A stretch of 64,000 nt of DNA from JBFLVT01 sp036804525 (GCA_036804525.1 DAIRSE010000002.1:1-64000), one strand, 5' to 3'; counted from the stretch's first letter, positions 40,994 through 48,929 are shown. Numbers and translations: made by a program. Notes: generated by a model not told the origin, from the sequence alone.

Positions 40994-42115
40994 CTAAACC
41001 TCTTGCAGCCTGCGCTGGGCTTCCTGTATAGCGACTGAATCAGCCAACAGTAGACGGTAAATCCGCTCGATCGTCTCAGGGTCATACCCCCGGCGCCCGG
41101 CCAGTTCTTTTAACCGGGTAATGATCGCCCGCTCGCGAACCGGGTCACGCAGCGGCCCTTTTTTCAAGCTGCCGATCCTCCGGACAAGGCTTACCCGTCT
41201 GGCCAGAAGCTCGAGAATCTGGCCGTCGATCACGTCAATTTCCCTGCGGATTTCTTCGATAGAGTCCCCGGCCGCGGCTTGCGCAACCGCATTGGGCCGT
41301 GCCGCGGGATAGCTCCCTAGGACCACCAGGTTTTGACAATCCCGCTCCAGGTCATTGAGAACGTCGTCCAGGGGCGATGCTTCGGCGTGTCCCTCTACAT
41401 CAATAAAAAACAGGTATTCACCCAGGCGGGTCCTAGCCGGCCTCGATTCAATGCGTGTCAGGTTCAATCCCCGGCGGGCGAAGTTCCCCAGAAGGGAGTA
41501 GAGCGCCCCGGGACGGTCGGTGACCCCCACAAGGAGCGACGTCTTGTCGTTTCCGCTCGGCGGAGGAATGTCACGGGCTATGACCAGAAAACGGGTCTCG
41601 TTGTTGCGCATGTCACAGGCGTTATCGTTTAAGACTTCCAGCCCGTATAATAAGGCAGCCTCCACCGTGCCCAGGCAGGCCCAGGGTTCATCGGTAGAGG
41701 CGACCAGGCGGGCCGCCTCGGCCGTGCTCGCAACCGGGCGCAGCCGGGCGCCTTTCAGCCGCGAAGCAACGAATTCGCGGCACTGCGCCAGGGCCTGCGG
41801 GTGGGAAAGAACGACACGCACGTCGGCCGCCGCTGTTCCGGGACGGGCCAGCAGGCGGTGCTGCACGGGCAGGATCAGTTCCCCGCCGATCCTGATGTGT
41901 TCGTGCTCGCGCGCCAGGATATCGATCGTTTCGGACAGGGAACCTTCAGCGGCGTTTTCGGCCGGAAGGATCCCTTCATCCAGTACGCCATCCTTGACGC
42001 CGTCAACGATCTCTTGCAAAGAATGGCACGGCACAAGGGCGGCGCTGCCGCCGTGCCGACGCATAGCGGCTTCCGCCGAAAAAGTTCCCCTTGGCCCCAA
42101 ATAACCAATCTTCAA
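40994..42115 (-). CDS. pheA: Prephenate dehydratase-ACT-chorismate mutase fusion
   Basis: The 373-residue protein begins with a prephenate dehydratase domain (about 1-185: GYLGPRGTFSAEAA, PAENAAEGSLSETID, NETRFLVIA with the catalytic TRF). An ACT domain follows (about 193-270; GALYSLLGNFARRGLNLTRIESRP, the Phe-binding ESRP). It ends with an AroQ-type chorismate mutase (about 285-370; RREIDVIDGQILELLARR). The usual P-protein has the mutase at the N-terminus, so this order is unusual. It makes phenylpyruvate from chorismate with Phe feedback through ACT. It is cotranscribed 17 bp after DAHP synthase behind a T-box. Confidence 0.92.
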   Translation of the reverse strand: MKIGYLGPRGTFSAEAAMRRHGGSAALVPCHSLQEIVDGVKDGVLDEGILPAENAAEGSLSETIDILAREHEHIRIGGELILPVQHRLLARPGTAAADVRVVLSHPQALAQCREFVASRLKGARLRPVASTAEAARLVASTDEPWACLGTVEAALLYGLEVLNDNACDMRNNETRFLVIARDIPPPSGNDKTSLLVGVTDRPGALYSLLGNFARRGLNLTRIESRPARTRLGEYLFFIDVEGHAEASPLDDVLNDLERDCQNLVVLGSYPAARPNAVAQAAAGDSIEEIRREIDVIDGQILELLARRVSLVRRIGSLKKGPLRDPVRERAIITRLKELAGRRGYDPETIERIYRLLLADSVAIQEAQRRLQEV

Positions 42116-42132
42116 GGTCTTACCTCCTGCCT

Positions 42133-43089
42133 CTACATGTCCCGGCCAATGATGGGGGACAGCGACCTCAACTCATCCATCAATGAGGCGAACACCTCGG
42201 GGGTCAGCGACTGCTTCCCGTCACACAGCGCCTTATCAGGGCACGGATGCATTTCGATGATCAACCCGTCCGCCCCGGCCGCGACCGCCGCTCTCGACAT
42301 CGGGACCACCAGGTCCGGATCTCCCGTGGCGTGGCTTGGGTCAACGATTACCGGCAGGTGCGTCAGGCGTTTCGCCAGGGCCACGGCACTGAGATCGAGC
42401 GTATTGCGGGTTGACGGCTCAAAAGTCCGAATGCCCCGCTCACACAGCACGACCTGGCTGTTACCTGCAGCCAGCAGGTACTCGGCGGCGAGGAGCCACT
42501 CTTCGACCGTCGCCGCGAGCCCGCGTTTGAGCAGAACCGGTTTGTTCGTTTCGCCGACGGCCCGCAGGAGATGGTAATTCTGCATATTGCGGGCACCTAT
42601 CTGCAGCATATCCACATACTCCAAAGCCAACTCCAGGCTACGCTCGTCAACAACCTCAGTTACAGTGGCCAAACCTGTCTCCCGGGCAACCTCCCGCATT
42701 ATTTTCAGGCCGTCCAGTTCAAGGCCCTGGAAGCTGTACGGGGACGTGCGCGGCTTGAAAGCTCCGCCGCGCAGAACGGTTGCCCCCGCAGCCGCGGCAG
42801 CGCGAGCCGCATCAAGAAGCTGTTCCCTGCTCTCAATGGCACACGGGCCGGCGATTACAGTCAGTTTCCTGCCACCGATAACGGCGTTTCCAACCCGGAC
42901 GGTGGTCTGGCCCCCATTCCTGCGCCAGGCTAAACGGTAAGGCGGGGCCTTAACCGCATCATCGATTTGCACGCGGGGTGTCCCGTTGGCGTCGCCCCCC
43001 GCCGCCGAGGGAAACGGAAAGCCGAATTGCCCGTGCCCACCCTCAAAACCGGACATCACCGGCAGAGCGCTTTTCGTTGTTCCTACCAT
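42133..43089 (-). CDS. aroF: 3-deoxy-7-phosphoheptulonate (DAHP) synthase, short type
   Basis: The 318-residue product contains the AroA-I-beta/KdsA-type barrel: TVIAGPCAIESREQL, GGAFKPRTSPYSFQG, a Cys-containing VVLCERGIRTFEP segment and DPSHATGDPDLV. The first 70 residues are Gly/Ala/Pro-rich and look neither like the ferredoxin-like regulatory domain of Thermotoga-type enzymes nor like a chorismate-mutase domain. Allosteric control may be missing, leaving control to the T-box leader. GGAGGGG precedes the ATG at 43089. It condenses PEP and erythrose 4-phosphate. Confidence 0.93.
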   Translation of the reverse strand: MVGTTKSALPVMSGFEGGHGQFGFPFPSAAGGDANGTPRVQIDDAVKAPPYRLAWRRNGGQTTVRVGNAVIGGRKLTVIAGPCAIESREQLLDAARAAAAAGATVLRGGAFKPRTSPYSFQGLELDGLKIMREVARETGLATVTEVVDERSLELALEYVDMLQIGARNMQNYHLLRAVGETNKPVLLKRGLAATVEEWLLAAEYLLAAGNSQVVLCERGIRTFEPSTRNTLDLSAVALAKRLTHLPVIVDPSHATGDPDLVVPMSRAAVAAGADGLIIEMHPCPDKALCDGKQSLTPEVFASLMDELRSLSPIIGRDM

Positions 43090-43105
43090 ACAGAACCCCT
43101 CCTGA

Positions 43106-43568
43106 AATAATAATGCCCGGCGTTTTTATCCCTTTGGGACGAAAGCGCCGGGCTCTCGCGGTACCACCCAAATTGACCGTAAAAGGTCCCCTCTTGTCAG
43201 GTACGGGAAATCCCCTGTATAACACAAACGCCCTTCATCCCTAAGGGACGAAGGACGATCAGCCTCCGCGGTACCACCCTAATTGATCGTAGATCCGCTT
43301 TCAGGTACAGGAGGATATCCGATACCCGCTCCCCTGGTAACGGCGGGAGAATCCCGGCACAGCCTACTCCACTAGGAAGTCCGTCGTCAGTCGTCGGACT
43401 CGTTGCGATCGCAAGCGATCGCCTCTTCCCTATTCGTTTCAGCCGGCGACTCCGGAGAGAACTTCAACCCGCCATACCCGGATGTGCTTCCAGTCGACGG
43501 CACATCCTCCCTGTAGAGCTGGGACGAGCCTACTTTTCTCCTTCATGGTCTTTGTCAGTGTTAGTTAT
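43106..43568 (-). ncRNA. T-box leader with duplicated antiterminator/terminator
   Basis: On the minus strand, after the promoter, stem I carries a GGATGTGC/GCACATCC apical hairpin. A specifier region reads GAAGTTCTCTCC, best read as UUC (Phe). The T-box sequence GGGTGGTACCGCG occurs twice, at 43267-43279 and 43157-43169. Each copy is followed by its own terminator (stem CCTTCGTCCC/GGGATGAAGG, then TTTGTGTT; stem GCCCGGCG/CGCCGGGC, then ATTATTATTT). The segment before each motif (GTACCTGA...GATCAATTAGGG against GTACCTGA...GGTCAATTTGGG) is also repeated, so stem III through terminator was duplicated without stem I. Uncharged tRNA-Phe would relieve both terminators. Confidence 0.88.
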
Positions 43569-43574
43569 GAAGTT

Positions 43575-43603
43575 ATAGTACCAGTGCCTGCTCCAACTGT
43601 CAA
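43575..43603 (-). promoter_or_regulatory. Sigma-A promoter of the T-box/aro-phe operon
   Basis: TTGACA, a 17-bp spacer and TACTAT on the minus strand. The start site at about 43568 precedes T-box stem I. Confidence 0.75.
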
Positions 43604-43757
43604 GAGAAAATCATCTGCTCTTACAGTCTATGCGGGCTGCCTGCAAAACTCTCCAAAGCCTTATCGCCGGACGAAGTTCTTCAACAGTTCCATTGCTGTT
43701 AACCCTTGATGTTTCCTGTTGTATAATAGGATAAGCTTGTACGAGGGAGGCGCTATC

Positions 43758-44060
43758 GTGGATATAAACTGCCCGAGATGCGGTTCGAGCAAGGTGGTAA
43801 GAGTAGGCCAGTACGGCAAGTTCATAGGCTGGCTCTTCGGCGGCATCGCCGTACTGATTGTAGCGGGCTTTGTAACGGGACTGCCGCTGTGGTTCTTTGC
43901 CCCCTTCTGGGGGCTCTTTGCCCTGGGCACTTACATAAAGAACCCTCTGCTGGAATGCGACAGCTGTCACCTCGAGTGGGATCCTAAGAAGCCGCCGGTT
44001 ATCGAGAAGAAGAAATCCGGCAGCTCGGCGAAGAAATCCGGAAAGCATGCAAAGAGGTAA
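43758..44060 (+). CDS. Zinc-ribbon membrane protein
   Basis: GTG at 43758 follows GGGAGGC (100 residues). Two CxxC pairs (CPRCGS at the N-terminus, CDSCHLEW at about 76) form a zinc ribbon split by two membrane helices (about 20-62). A Lys-rich tail (about 85-100) ends the protein. No function is known. Confidence 0.7.
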   Translation: MDINCPRCGSSKVVRVGQYGKFIGWLFGGIAVLIVAGFVTGLPLWFFAPFWGLFALGTYIKNPLLECDSCHLEWDPKKPPVIEKKKSGSSAKKSGKHAKR

Positions 44061-44123
44061 GCCGCGGGACAAGGCACAGACCTCTCGCTACAGGTATTAG
44101 CACGAAGTTCGGGGAGGCAGGCG

Positions 44124-44558
44124 ATGAAGGTCCAAGTCCCTCTCGACTTACTGAAAGAACTGGTCGACCGGCTCTCGGTCCTGGAACAGGAAATCAAAGC
44201 CATCAGGGTCAAGATTAACAACCTCTATGCCGAGGGCGGGAAGGAAATCCTCGTCTCGACCATCCGTTACGTAGCACCCCTTGCAGATGTGCAGCGTGCC
44301 GGAGGTGTGGTCACTCCGCTCGAACTCAGCTGGTTTTGCCGGAAATACGGGAAAAATCCGAAGGGAGCGGCAGGCTATTTTACAGGCGCCAGGCCCAGTA
44401 TGCGCTCCATCAGCGAGGACCAGCGGGCCATCACCGAGGACGGCTTGGCCCGCGTTAAGCAAATAGAAGCGGAATACGGCGAAGACTGGCTCGACAGGAT
44501 CCCGCTGGACGTGGTGGGGAACCCCGAAGTCGACGGACACACCCTAATCTATATCTAA
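44124..44558 (+). CDS. Conserved-looking protein of unknown function
   Basis: The 144-residue product starts with an amphipathic coiled-coil-like helix (LLKELVDRLSVLEQEIKAIR, about 9-28), followed by a soluble domain with PLADVQRAGGVVTPLELSW. GGGGAGGC precedes the ATG. It lies 63 bp after the zinc-ribbon gene and may share its transcript. No family was recognised. Confidence 0.6.
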   Translation: MKVQVPLDLLKELVDRLSVLEQEIKAIRVKINNLYAEGGKEILVSTIRYVAPLADVQRAGGVVTPLELSWFCRKYGKNPKGAAGYFTGARPSMRSISEDQRAITEDGLARVKQIEAEYGEDWLDRIPLDVVGNPEVDGHTLIYI

Positions 44559-44559
44559 T

Positions 44560-44785
44560 AGCTATAAGCGCCAGGCATTAGGCGTTAGGATTATTGTGGG
44601 GATTCGGTCGAACCGAACCCCTTTTAATTCTTAATACTGGAGACCAAACCCTTGATGCTTGGCCGGGTATACAATCCAGTAAACAGCTGCAAGCTATGAA
44701 TCAAAAAACAAGCTCTTGAAGTCGTAATCGCGTATATTAATTGCTTAGTGCCGAGTGCTTAGCGCTTAATGCCGAGGTTGTGAGG
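44560..44785. repeat. Heptamer-repeat blocks with GGATTCGG-type hairpin
   Basis: AAGCGCCAGGCATTAGGCGT precedes a hairpin GGGATTCGGTCGAACCGAACCCC at 44599-44622, which can terminate the preceding gene; a further run of TTAGTGCCGAGTGCTTAGCG lies at 44743-44770. Same family as at 32173, 34205 and 63210. Confidence 0.55.
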
Positions 44786-44895
44786 TGTCGCGCGTGTCGT
44801 CGATATTCTGGGGTTTAGCCGCGGTCATCCTTATCGGGGCCGTCCTGGGAACCGTTATCTGGTGGTACGCCGTCAACGCCCAGTACAGGTCGTAG
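44785..44895 (+). CDS. 36-residue single-helix membrane microprotein
   Basis: GTG at 44785 (with GAGG upstream) or 44794 (with GTGAGGTG upstream) starts a short protein: about 22 hydrophobic residues (FWGLAAVILIGAVLGTVIWW) followed by YAVNAQYRS. It is comparable in size to the microprotein at 40345. The role is unknown. Confidence 0.5.
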   Translation: MSRVSSIFWGLAAVILIGAVLGTVIWWYAVNAQYRS

Positions 44896-45317
44896 GTGTT
44901 TGGGTGTTGGACTCGAAAGCATTCCCGCCCAAGCTGAATCCTTACGGATTGAGCAGTAATAGGTAGTAAGTGTAGGGCTAGCAGGGGGTCTCGTTCGGGA
45001 ATGCCAAATTAATCAGGCATGGTCGCGGTTATTTGCCGTAAACAGGGTCACGAGTCGGGGGCTGTGGAAGTTTATTAACTTTCCGGAGAGCGTCACACCG
45101 TCTTGCAGGAATTTTCACTCCGGCGTCAAAATACCTACCTTTGAGAGGGAGTCCGAGGCCCCCACGGTGCCGAATCCTTGTTCCCTCACAAGGGTATAAG
45201 TAGTCTGTCTCCGCCCGCTACGCCAGTCGGTTTTCAAAGCGCCCTGACAGACGGCTAGGTACCTGGTCGAGGCCCCGCGTCACAAATCAGGCTTGCACAG
45301 TCTTCTCCGCACAAACG
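44896..45317. other. Gene-free region with unexplained inverted repeats
   Basis: No coding sequence is supported. The text GGATTGAGCAGTAATAGGTA resembles GGATTGAGCAGTAGTAAGCA at 27356, a further dispersed repeat. At about 45058-45165 GGGGGCTGTGG... and ...GGCCCCC enclose a region with TCCGGAGAGCGTC/GACGCCGGAGTGA-like partial symmetry. Its nature is unclear. Confidence 0.4.
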
Positions 45318-45658
45318 AAAAACAAAAGCCCCCAGCAATGCAGGGGGCCTGCTTTTCAGTTCAGGCAGACCTTCGCAAGAATCCTTTCGTCTAAACCTAC
45401 ACCAAAGCCTTCTCTCGATAAGGAGCGGGCCTTGCTTTTGCTCCCGCGGTGCTCCGCGGTCCTGAGCTTGCCCTGCTCCCCCGCGTGTTCCCACGCTGCC
45501 TTGGGCCTTAGACCCGTCACATTGGGTGACGTCCCTTATTCCTGCACCGGCCTGCCTGTTCACGCACCAAGATCGGCCGCCTCCGGCTTCAGCCGTCCGG
45601 CTTACCAAGTCTGCCGCTTCCGGCAGCCCCGGTCCATCTTTGCCGATCTAGTGCTTCT
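45318..45658 (-). ncRNA. Large structured RNA, copy 2
   Basis: It has its own promoter (TTGACA-N17-GACGAT at 45665-45693) and ends in a strong terminator (GCCCCCAGCA/TGCAGGGGGC then TTTTGTTTTTC). Inside are GCAC...GATCGG pairing with CCGATC...GTGC, a long-range CAGGCAG/CTGCCTG stem closing a multibranched body, and a GNRA hairpin GCGTG-GGAA-CACGC. All these features recur in copy 1, with differing intervening sequence. No ORF with start and ribosome site lies on this strand. The family could not be named. Confidence 0.65.
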
Positions 45659-45664
45659 AGCCAC

Positions 45665-45693
45665 ATCGTCTCATGCCTTACCCCCGCTGTCAA
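45665..45693 (-). promoter_or_regulatory. Promoter of structured RNA copy 2
   Basis: TTGACA (45688-45693), 17-bp spacer, GACGAT (45665-45670) on the minus strand. Copy 1 has the same arrangement with GAGAAT. Confidence 0.55.
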
Positions 45694-45782
45694 TTCTTTT
45701 TCCAAAAAATTACCTTATCCATTTGTTGGCAAACGCAGAGGCTTCCTGGCACATCCGTGCGGGCGATAACAGAACAGAAGAA

Positions 45783-46280
45783 AAACAAAACCCCTGCTTT
45801 ACTGCAGGGGCGTTTGCTTGCATTCCAGGCAGACCTTTGCAAGAAATTTCTTTGGTCTGAGTTGGCTCCAAGGCTTCGATCCTGTTAGATCAGAGTCGGG
45901 CCTCGCTGTTCGCTCTAGTGGTATTCCACGGTTTTTACACCGTGGCCACTCTCGTGGGTGTGTTAACCACTTTCTTCGCGTCCCGCGTGTTGCCACGCTA
46001 CCTGGCTCAGACCCGGTCACCTTTCCGGCGACCTTTCCTCATTCCTGCGCTGGCCTGCCTGTTTTCAGCACCAAGATCGGTAACCTTTTGGCTTCCTTAC
46101 ATTCCCCTTTAGGGTAGCTTTTCAGCTGCCTTTCGGGGCCCCTCAAGGTTTCTTAAGGTTTTTCAAGTTGCCTTTCAGGTTCTTTGAGGTACCTTTCGTG
46201 GTTACCTCTGTTGCCTTTGGACTGACCAATTAACCTGTTGGTTTCTTGGGTTGCCCTTCCGGCTCCGATCTTGTGCTTGT
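45783..46280 (-). ncRNA. Large structured RNA, copy 1
   Basis: About 500 nt from promoter to terminator (CCCCTGCAGTAAAGCAGGGG then TTTTGTTTTTC). It shares with copy 2 the 5' segment AGCACAAGATCGG, its partner CCGATCTTGGTGC, ACAGGCAGGCC...GCGCAGGAAT, the hairpin GCGTG-GCAA-CACGC, a GCGAGGCCCG segment and GGTCTGCCTG near the end. Between the first two of these lies a 170-nt insertion of purine-rich near-repeats (GAAAGGTACCTCAAAGAACC and similar) that copy 2 lacks. Conservation of paired segments with changed sequence between them argues for a functional RNA. Confidence 0.65.
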
Positions 46281-46286
46281 GATCAC

Positions 46287-46315
46287 ATTCTCCCATGCTC
46301 TTGACCTAATGTCAA
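46287..46315 (-). promoter_or_regulatory. Promoter of structured RNA copy 1
   Basis: TTGACA (46310-46315), 17-bp spacer, GAGAAT (46287-46292) on the minus strand. Confidence 0.55.
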
Positions 46316-46473
46316 TACCTTTTAAATTTTTTAAAAAAATTTTTTCATGCCGTGGATTTAAGGTAAGCTTTACCTAAAGCCAAGGATCCCCGTTCTTTAG
46401 GGAAAACCCAAAAACAATCAGCGTTTGTTTGCCTGGAAAGCCTCATCGCACCCCACAGACTGGAGGTGAAAAC

Positions 46474-46821
46474 GTGACGACTTTAACAATCATTGCTATC
46501 CTGGTCTTGATCGGCGGGCTGGGTTTCATCGTTTTATGGTCCTTGACACGGGAGAAAATCGACGAGGAAGCCATTTTCCTGGACACCCCCGGCGCGCTGG
46601 AGACCGACGGGCGCAAGTTGACCTGCCCGGCTTGCGGCCACGACGCCTTCTGGCACCGGAAGACTCTCATGAACACCCCGGCTATGACCTTCTTCGGGTT
46701 TGACTGGATGAACAAGAACGCCGACAACTACATTTGTGCCAAATGTAACTACATCATGTGGTTCTACCGCCGGGCAACCACCGGGGTGACCTTAAAAAAG
46801 GATGGAAACTTAAATCTATAG
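46474..46821 (+). CDS. Single-helix zinc-ribbon membrane protein
   Basis: GTG at 46474 after TGGAGGTGA gives 115 residues: one N-terminal helix (about 3-24), a hydrophilic region and a zinc ribbon made of CPACGHD (about 50) and CAKCNY (about 90). It resembles small zinc-ribbon proteins of unknown role. Confidence 0.7.
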   Translation: MTTLTIIAILVLIGGLGFIVLWSLTREKIDEEAIFLDTPGALETDGRKLTCPACGHDAFWHRKTLMNTPAMTFFGFDWMNKNADNYICAKCNYIMWFYRRATTGVTLKKDGNLNL

Positions 46822-46915
46822 ACTTGTCCCCTTCGCAGATGATATGAAAAAGGTAAGGAAATAACTATGAGACAAGAACCCGGCATTAGCTACAGATAAA
46901 GAAAGGGTGAGGAGA

Positions 46916-47380
46916 ATGGCAAAGGATCTTAAGGCCAGAGAAATAATGACCACCGAGGTTGTTACCGTCAGCCCCGACGACGACGTGGAAAAAGTCGCCC
47001 GTTTATTGCTGGAACACCACATCAGCGGGCTGCCCGTCGTGGACGGAGACGGGAAGCTTGTGGGCGTCATCACGGAAGGCGACCTTATCTTTCAGGAGAA
47101 GAAGATAAGGGCACCGCTCTACACCGTCATCCTGGATACCGTCATCTACCTGGAGAAACCTCAGCGCTTTGTCGATGAACTGAAGCGGACCGTAGCGCAA
47201 AAGGTCGGCGAGCTCATGTCCACCAGGCTGTACACGGTGGGACCCGACGCTTCCGTCGAAGATATCGCCACCATCATGGTCGAAAAAAGCATCAACAGGG
47301 TTCCGGTCGTGGACAGCGACAACAAGCTTGTCGGGATCGTCAGCCGGCAAGATATTATCCGGGCCATCCACGGGAAATAG
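46916..47380 (+). CDS. Tandem CBS-domain protein
   Basis: ATG at 46916 follows GGTGAGGAG (154 residues). Two CBS domains are clear: REIMTTEVVTVSPDDDVEKVARLLLE with SGLPVVDGDGKLVGVITEGDL, and ELMSTRLYTVGPDASVEDIATIM with NRVPVVDSDNKLVGIVSRQDI. Such IMPDH-like CBS pairs usually bind adenine nucleotides. It is followed by a terminator at 47437-47483. Confidence 0.9.
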   Translation: MAKDLKAREIMTTEVVTVSPDDDVEKVARLLLEHHISGLPVVDGDGKLVGVITEGDLIFQEKKIRAPLYTVILDTVIYLEKPQRFVDELKRTVAQKVGELMSTRLYTVGPDASVEDIATIMVEKSINRVPVVDSDNKLVGIVSRQDIIRAIHGK

Positions 47381-47436
47381 TTCGCCGGAGGACGCAACCA
47401 AATCCGGCTAGGCTCCAAGTTCGGGCAGGGAAGACA

Positions 47437-47483
47437 AAAAGAAAAGGCTGCAGGGATAGGTGGTTCCCTGTAGCCTTTTCTCC
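47437..47483. terminator. Bidirectional terminator
   Basis: AGAAAAGGCTGCAGGGA and TCCCTGTAGCCTTTTCT form a long stem with A/T tracts on both sides. It separates the rightward CBS gene from the leftward wHTH gene. Confidence 0.75.
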
Positions 47484-47586
47484 TGAAGACTTGGAGTGCT
47501 TTTTCAACCCTCGGCCCCGAAACACCTGGGAATGGCTGATTAACCCCGGGCCAACGCCCAACAAAAAGTAAATGCCGCTTCGTTTG

Positions 47587-47808
47587 CTAACGCAGCTTGG
47601 CGCGACCGAGATCGGTGATGCTGTAGCGGCCGTTTTCCTCCTGTACATAACCTGCCAGAGCCATTTCTCTCAGCCCGCTCCGAACCCTGTAAACGGGGAT
47701 GCTGGAGAATTCGGCCGCTTCTTCAGGTGTTGCGGCCCCTTCAACCAGTGCCTGGAGGATAAGCTTTCCCGGACGGGTCACCGCTCCATCGGGATTGACA
47801 CAAGCCAT
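47587..47808 (-). CDS. Small winged-helix protein
   Basis: The 73-residue product has the helix pattern of a wHTH (TPEEAAEFSSIPVYRVRSGLREM, then a wing VQEENGRYSITDLG). It starts 12 bp after the peroxiredoxin stop on the same strand and may be the third gene of the perR-prx unit. A regulator role is inferred from fold only. Confidence 0.65.
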   Translation of the reverse strand: MACVNPDGAVTRPGKLILQALVEGAATPEEAAEFSSIPVYRVRSGLREMALAGYVQEENGRYSITDLGRAKLR

Positions 47809-47820
47809 ACCGGGGCCCCC

Positions 47821-48480
47821 TTAGAGTTTCTTTTTGCAAAAATACCAGTCTTTACAGTTGAGACCTTCTGCCAGGCGCTCCTCGGCCATCTCCTGGGTGA
47901 CCGGCGGAGGTACAATCACCTCGTCACCAGGACGCCAGTTGGCCGGAGTGGCAACCTTATGCTCGTCAGCGGTCTGGAGGGCATCGATCAGACGCAGGAT
48001 TTCATCCGTATTACGCCCCGTGGTGAGGGGGTAGTAGATCATCGCCCGGATGATGCCGTCGGGATCGATGACGAACACGCACCGTGAAGTCTCCGTCTTA
48101 CTCTCGCCAGGCATCAGCATCCCGTACAATGACGCCACTTCCTTATTAAGGTCGGCGATGATGGGAAAGCCGATCTTGACCCCCATCTTCTCCTCGATGT
48201 TTCTCACCCAGGCGATATGCGAGTACACACTATCAATGCTTAAGCCCAACAGTTCACAGTTGCGTCTGCGCAACTCTTCCTGGATTCCGGCGAAGGCGAT
48301 GAACTCGGTGGTGCAGACCGGGGTGAAGTCGGCGGGATGCGAAAAGAGGATCACCCAGCTGCCCCTGAAATCATCCAGCCGCAAAGTTCCATACGTTGTC
48401 TGGGCTTCAAAAGAAGGGGCCGGTGACCCCAGACGCGGCAGACCGACAGTTCTCTCCTCAGAAACAACTCTTTCTTCCAT
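47821..48480 (-). CDS. Peroxiredoxin (Prx6/1-Cys-like)
   Basis: ATG at 48480 after GGAGGG gives 219 residues, the normal length of Prx6-type enzymes. The catalytic Cys is in HPADFTPVCTTEF (about residue 50), followed by the conserved GLSIDSVYSHIAW and DPDGIIRAMIYYP. Two Cys near the C-terminus (CKDWYFCKKK) may resolve the sulfenic acid. It detoxifies peroxides in an anaerobe. It lies 11 bp after the perR-like gene. Confidence 0.92.
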   Translation of the reverse strand: MEERVVSEERTVGLPRLGSPAPSFEAQTTYGTLRLDDFRGSWVILFSHPADFTPVCTTEFIAFAGIQEELRRRNCELLGLSIDSVYSHIAWVRNIEEKMGVKIGFPIIADLNKEVASLYGMLMPGESKTETSRCVFVIDPDGIIRAMIYYPLTTGRNTDEILRLIDALQTADEHKVATPANWRPGDEVIVPPPVTQEMAEERLAEGLNCKDWYFCKKKL

Positions 48481-48491
48481 TGCGCTCCCTC

Positions 48492-48923
48492 CTAAACGTT
48501 GTTTTTCTTTGTTTTCCCGCATTGCGGGCAAAAACCGAAGAAATGCAGGTTCACAGACCGAATAGTGTAGGGCGAAGATGCAACAGCCTTACTTATGAAT
48601 TCTCCCAGGTCTTCCGGATATTCGTCCATGTCGTCGACCCTGCCGCACGAAAGACAGATAAAGTGAGGATGAGGATCGACATTGGCGTCGTACCGGTAAA
48701 CGTTTGCCCCGATATTGAACCGCTGGATGATCCCTGCATCCTCAAAGGCCTGGACTGTCTTGTAGACGGTATTGAAGCTGATCGAGGGGAAGACTTTTTT
48801 GACAGCTTCATACACGTGCTCCGCCGTGGGGTGAGCCTTACTGGCAGCTAGAATCCGGTAAATCGCTTCGCGCTGGGGTGTAACCCTTAATCCCCTTGCC
48901 TTTAAAACCTCTCTAGCTTTCAT
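48492..48923 (-). CDS. perR: Fur/PerR-family repressor
   Basis: The 143-residue protein has the N-terminal winged helix (LRVTPQREAIYRILAASKAHPTAEHVYE), a His-rich regulatory segment (DANVDPHPHFICLSC) and two structural Cys pairs (CLSC, CPQC). The downstream peroxiredoxin gene points to PerR rather than Fur. An AT-rich palindrome upstream is a probable autoregulatory operator. Confidence 0.85.
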   Translation of the reverse strand: MKAREVLKARGLRVTPQREAIYRILAASKAHPTAEHVYEAVKKVFPSISFNTVYKTVQAFEDAGIIQRFNIGANVYRYDANVDPHPHFICLSCGRVDDMDEYPEDLGEFISKAVASSPYTIRSVNLHFFGFCPQCGKTKKNNV

Positions 48924-48929
48924 CGTAAC

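Noticed and set aside
45432..46117. ORFs of 99-142 codons in the structured-RNA region, plus strand
   Set aside because: They are antisense to two RNAs with promoters and terminators, are Pro/Ser/Leu-rich and differ between the two copies.
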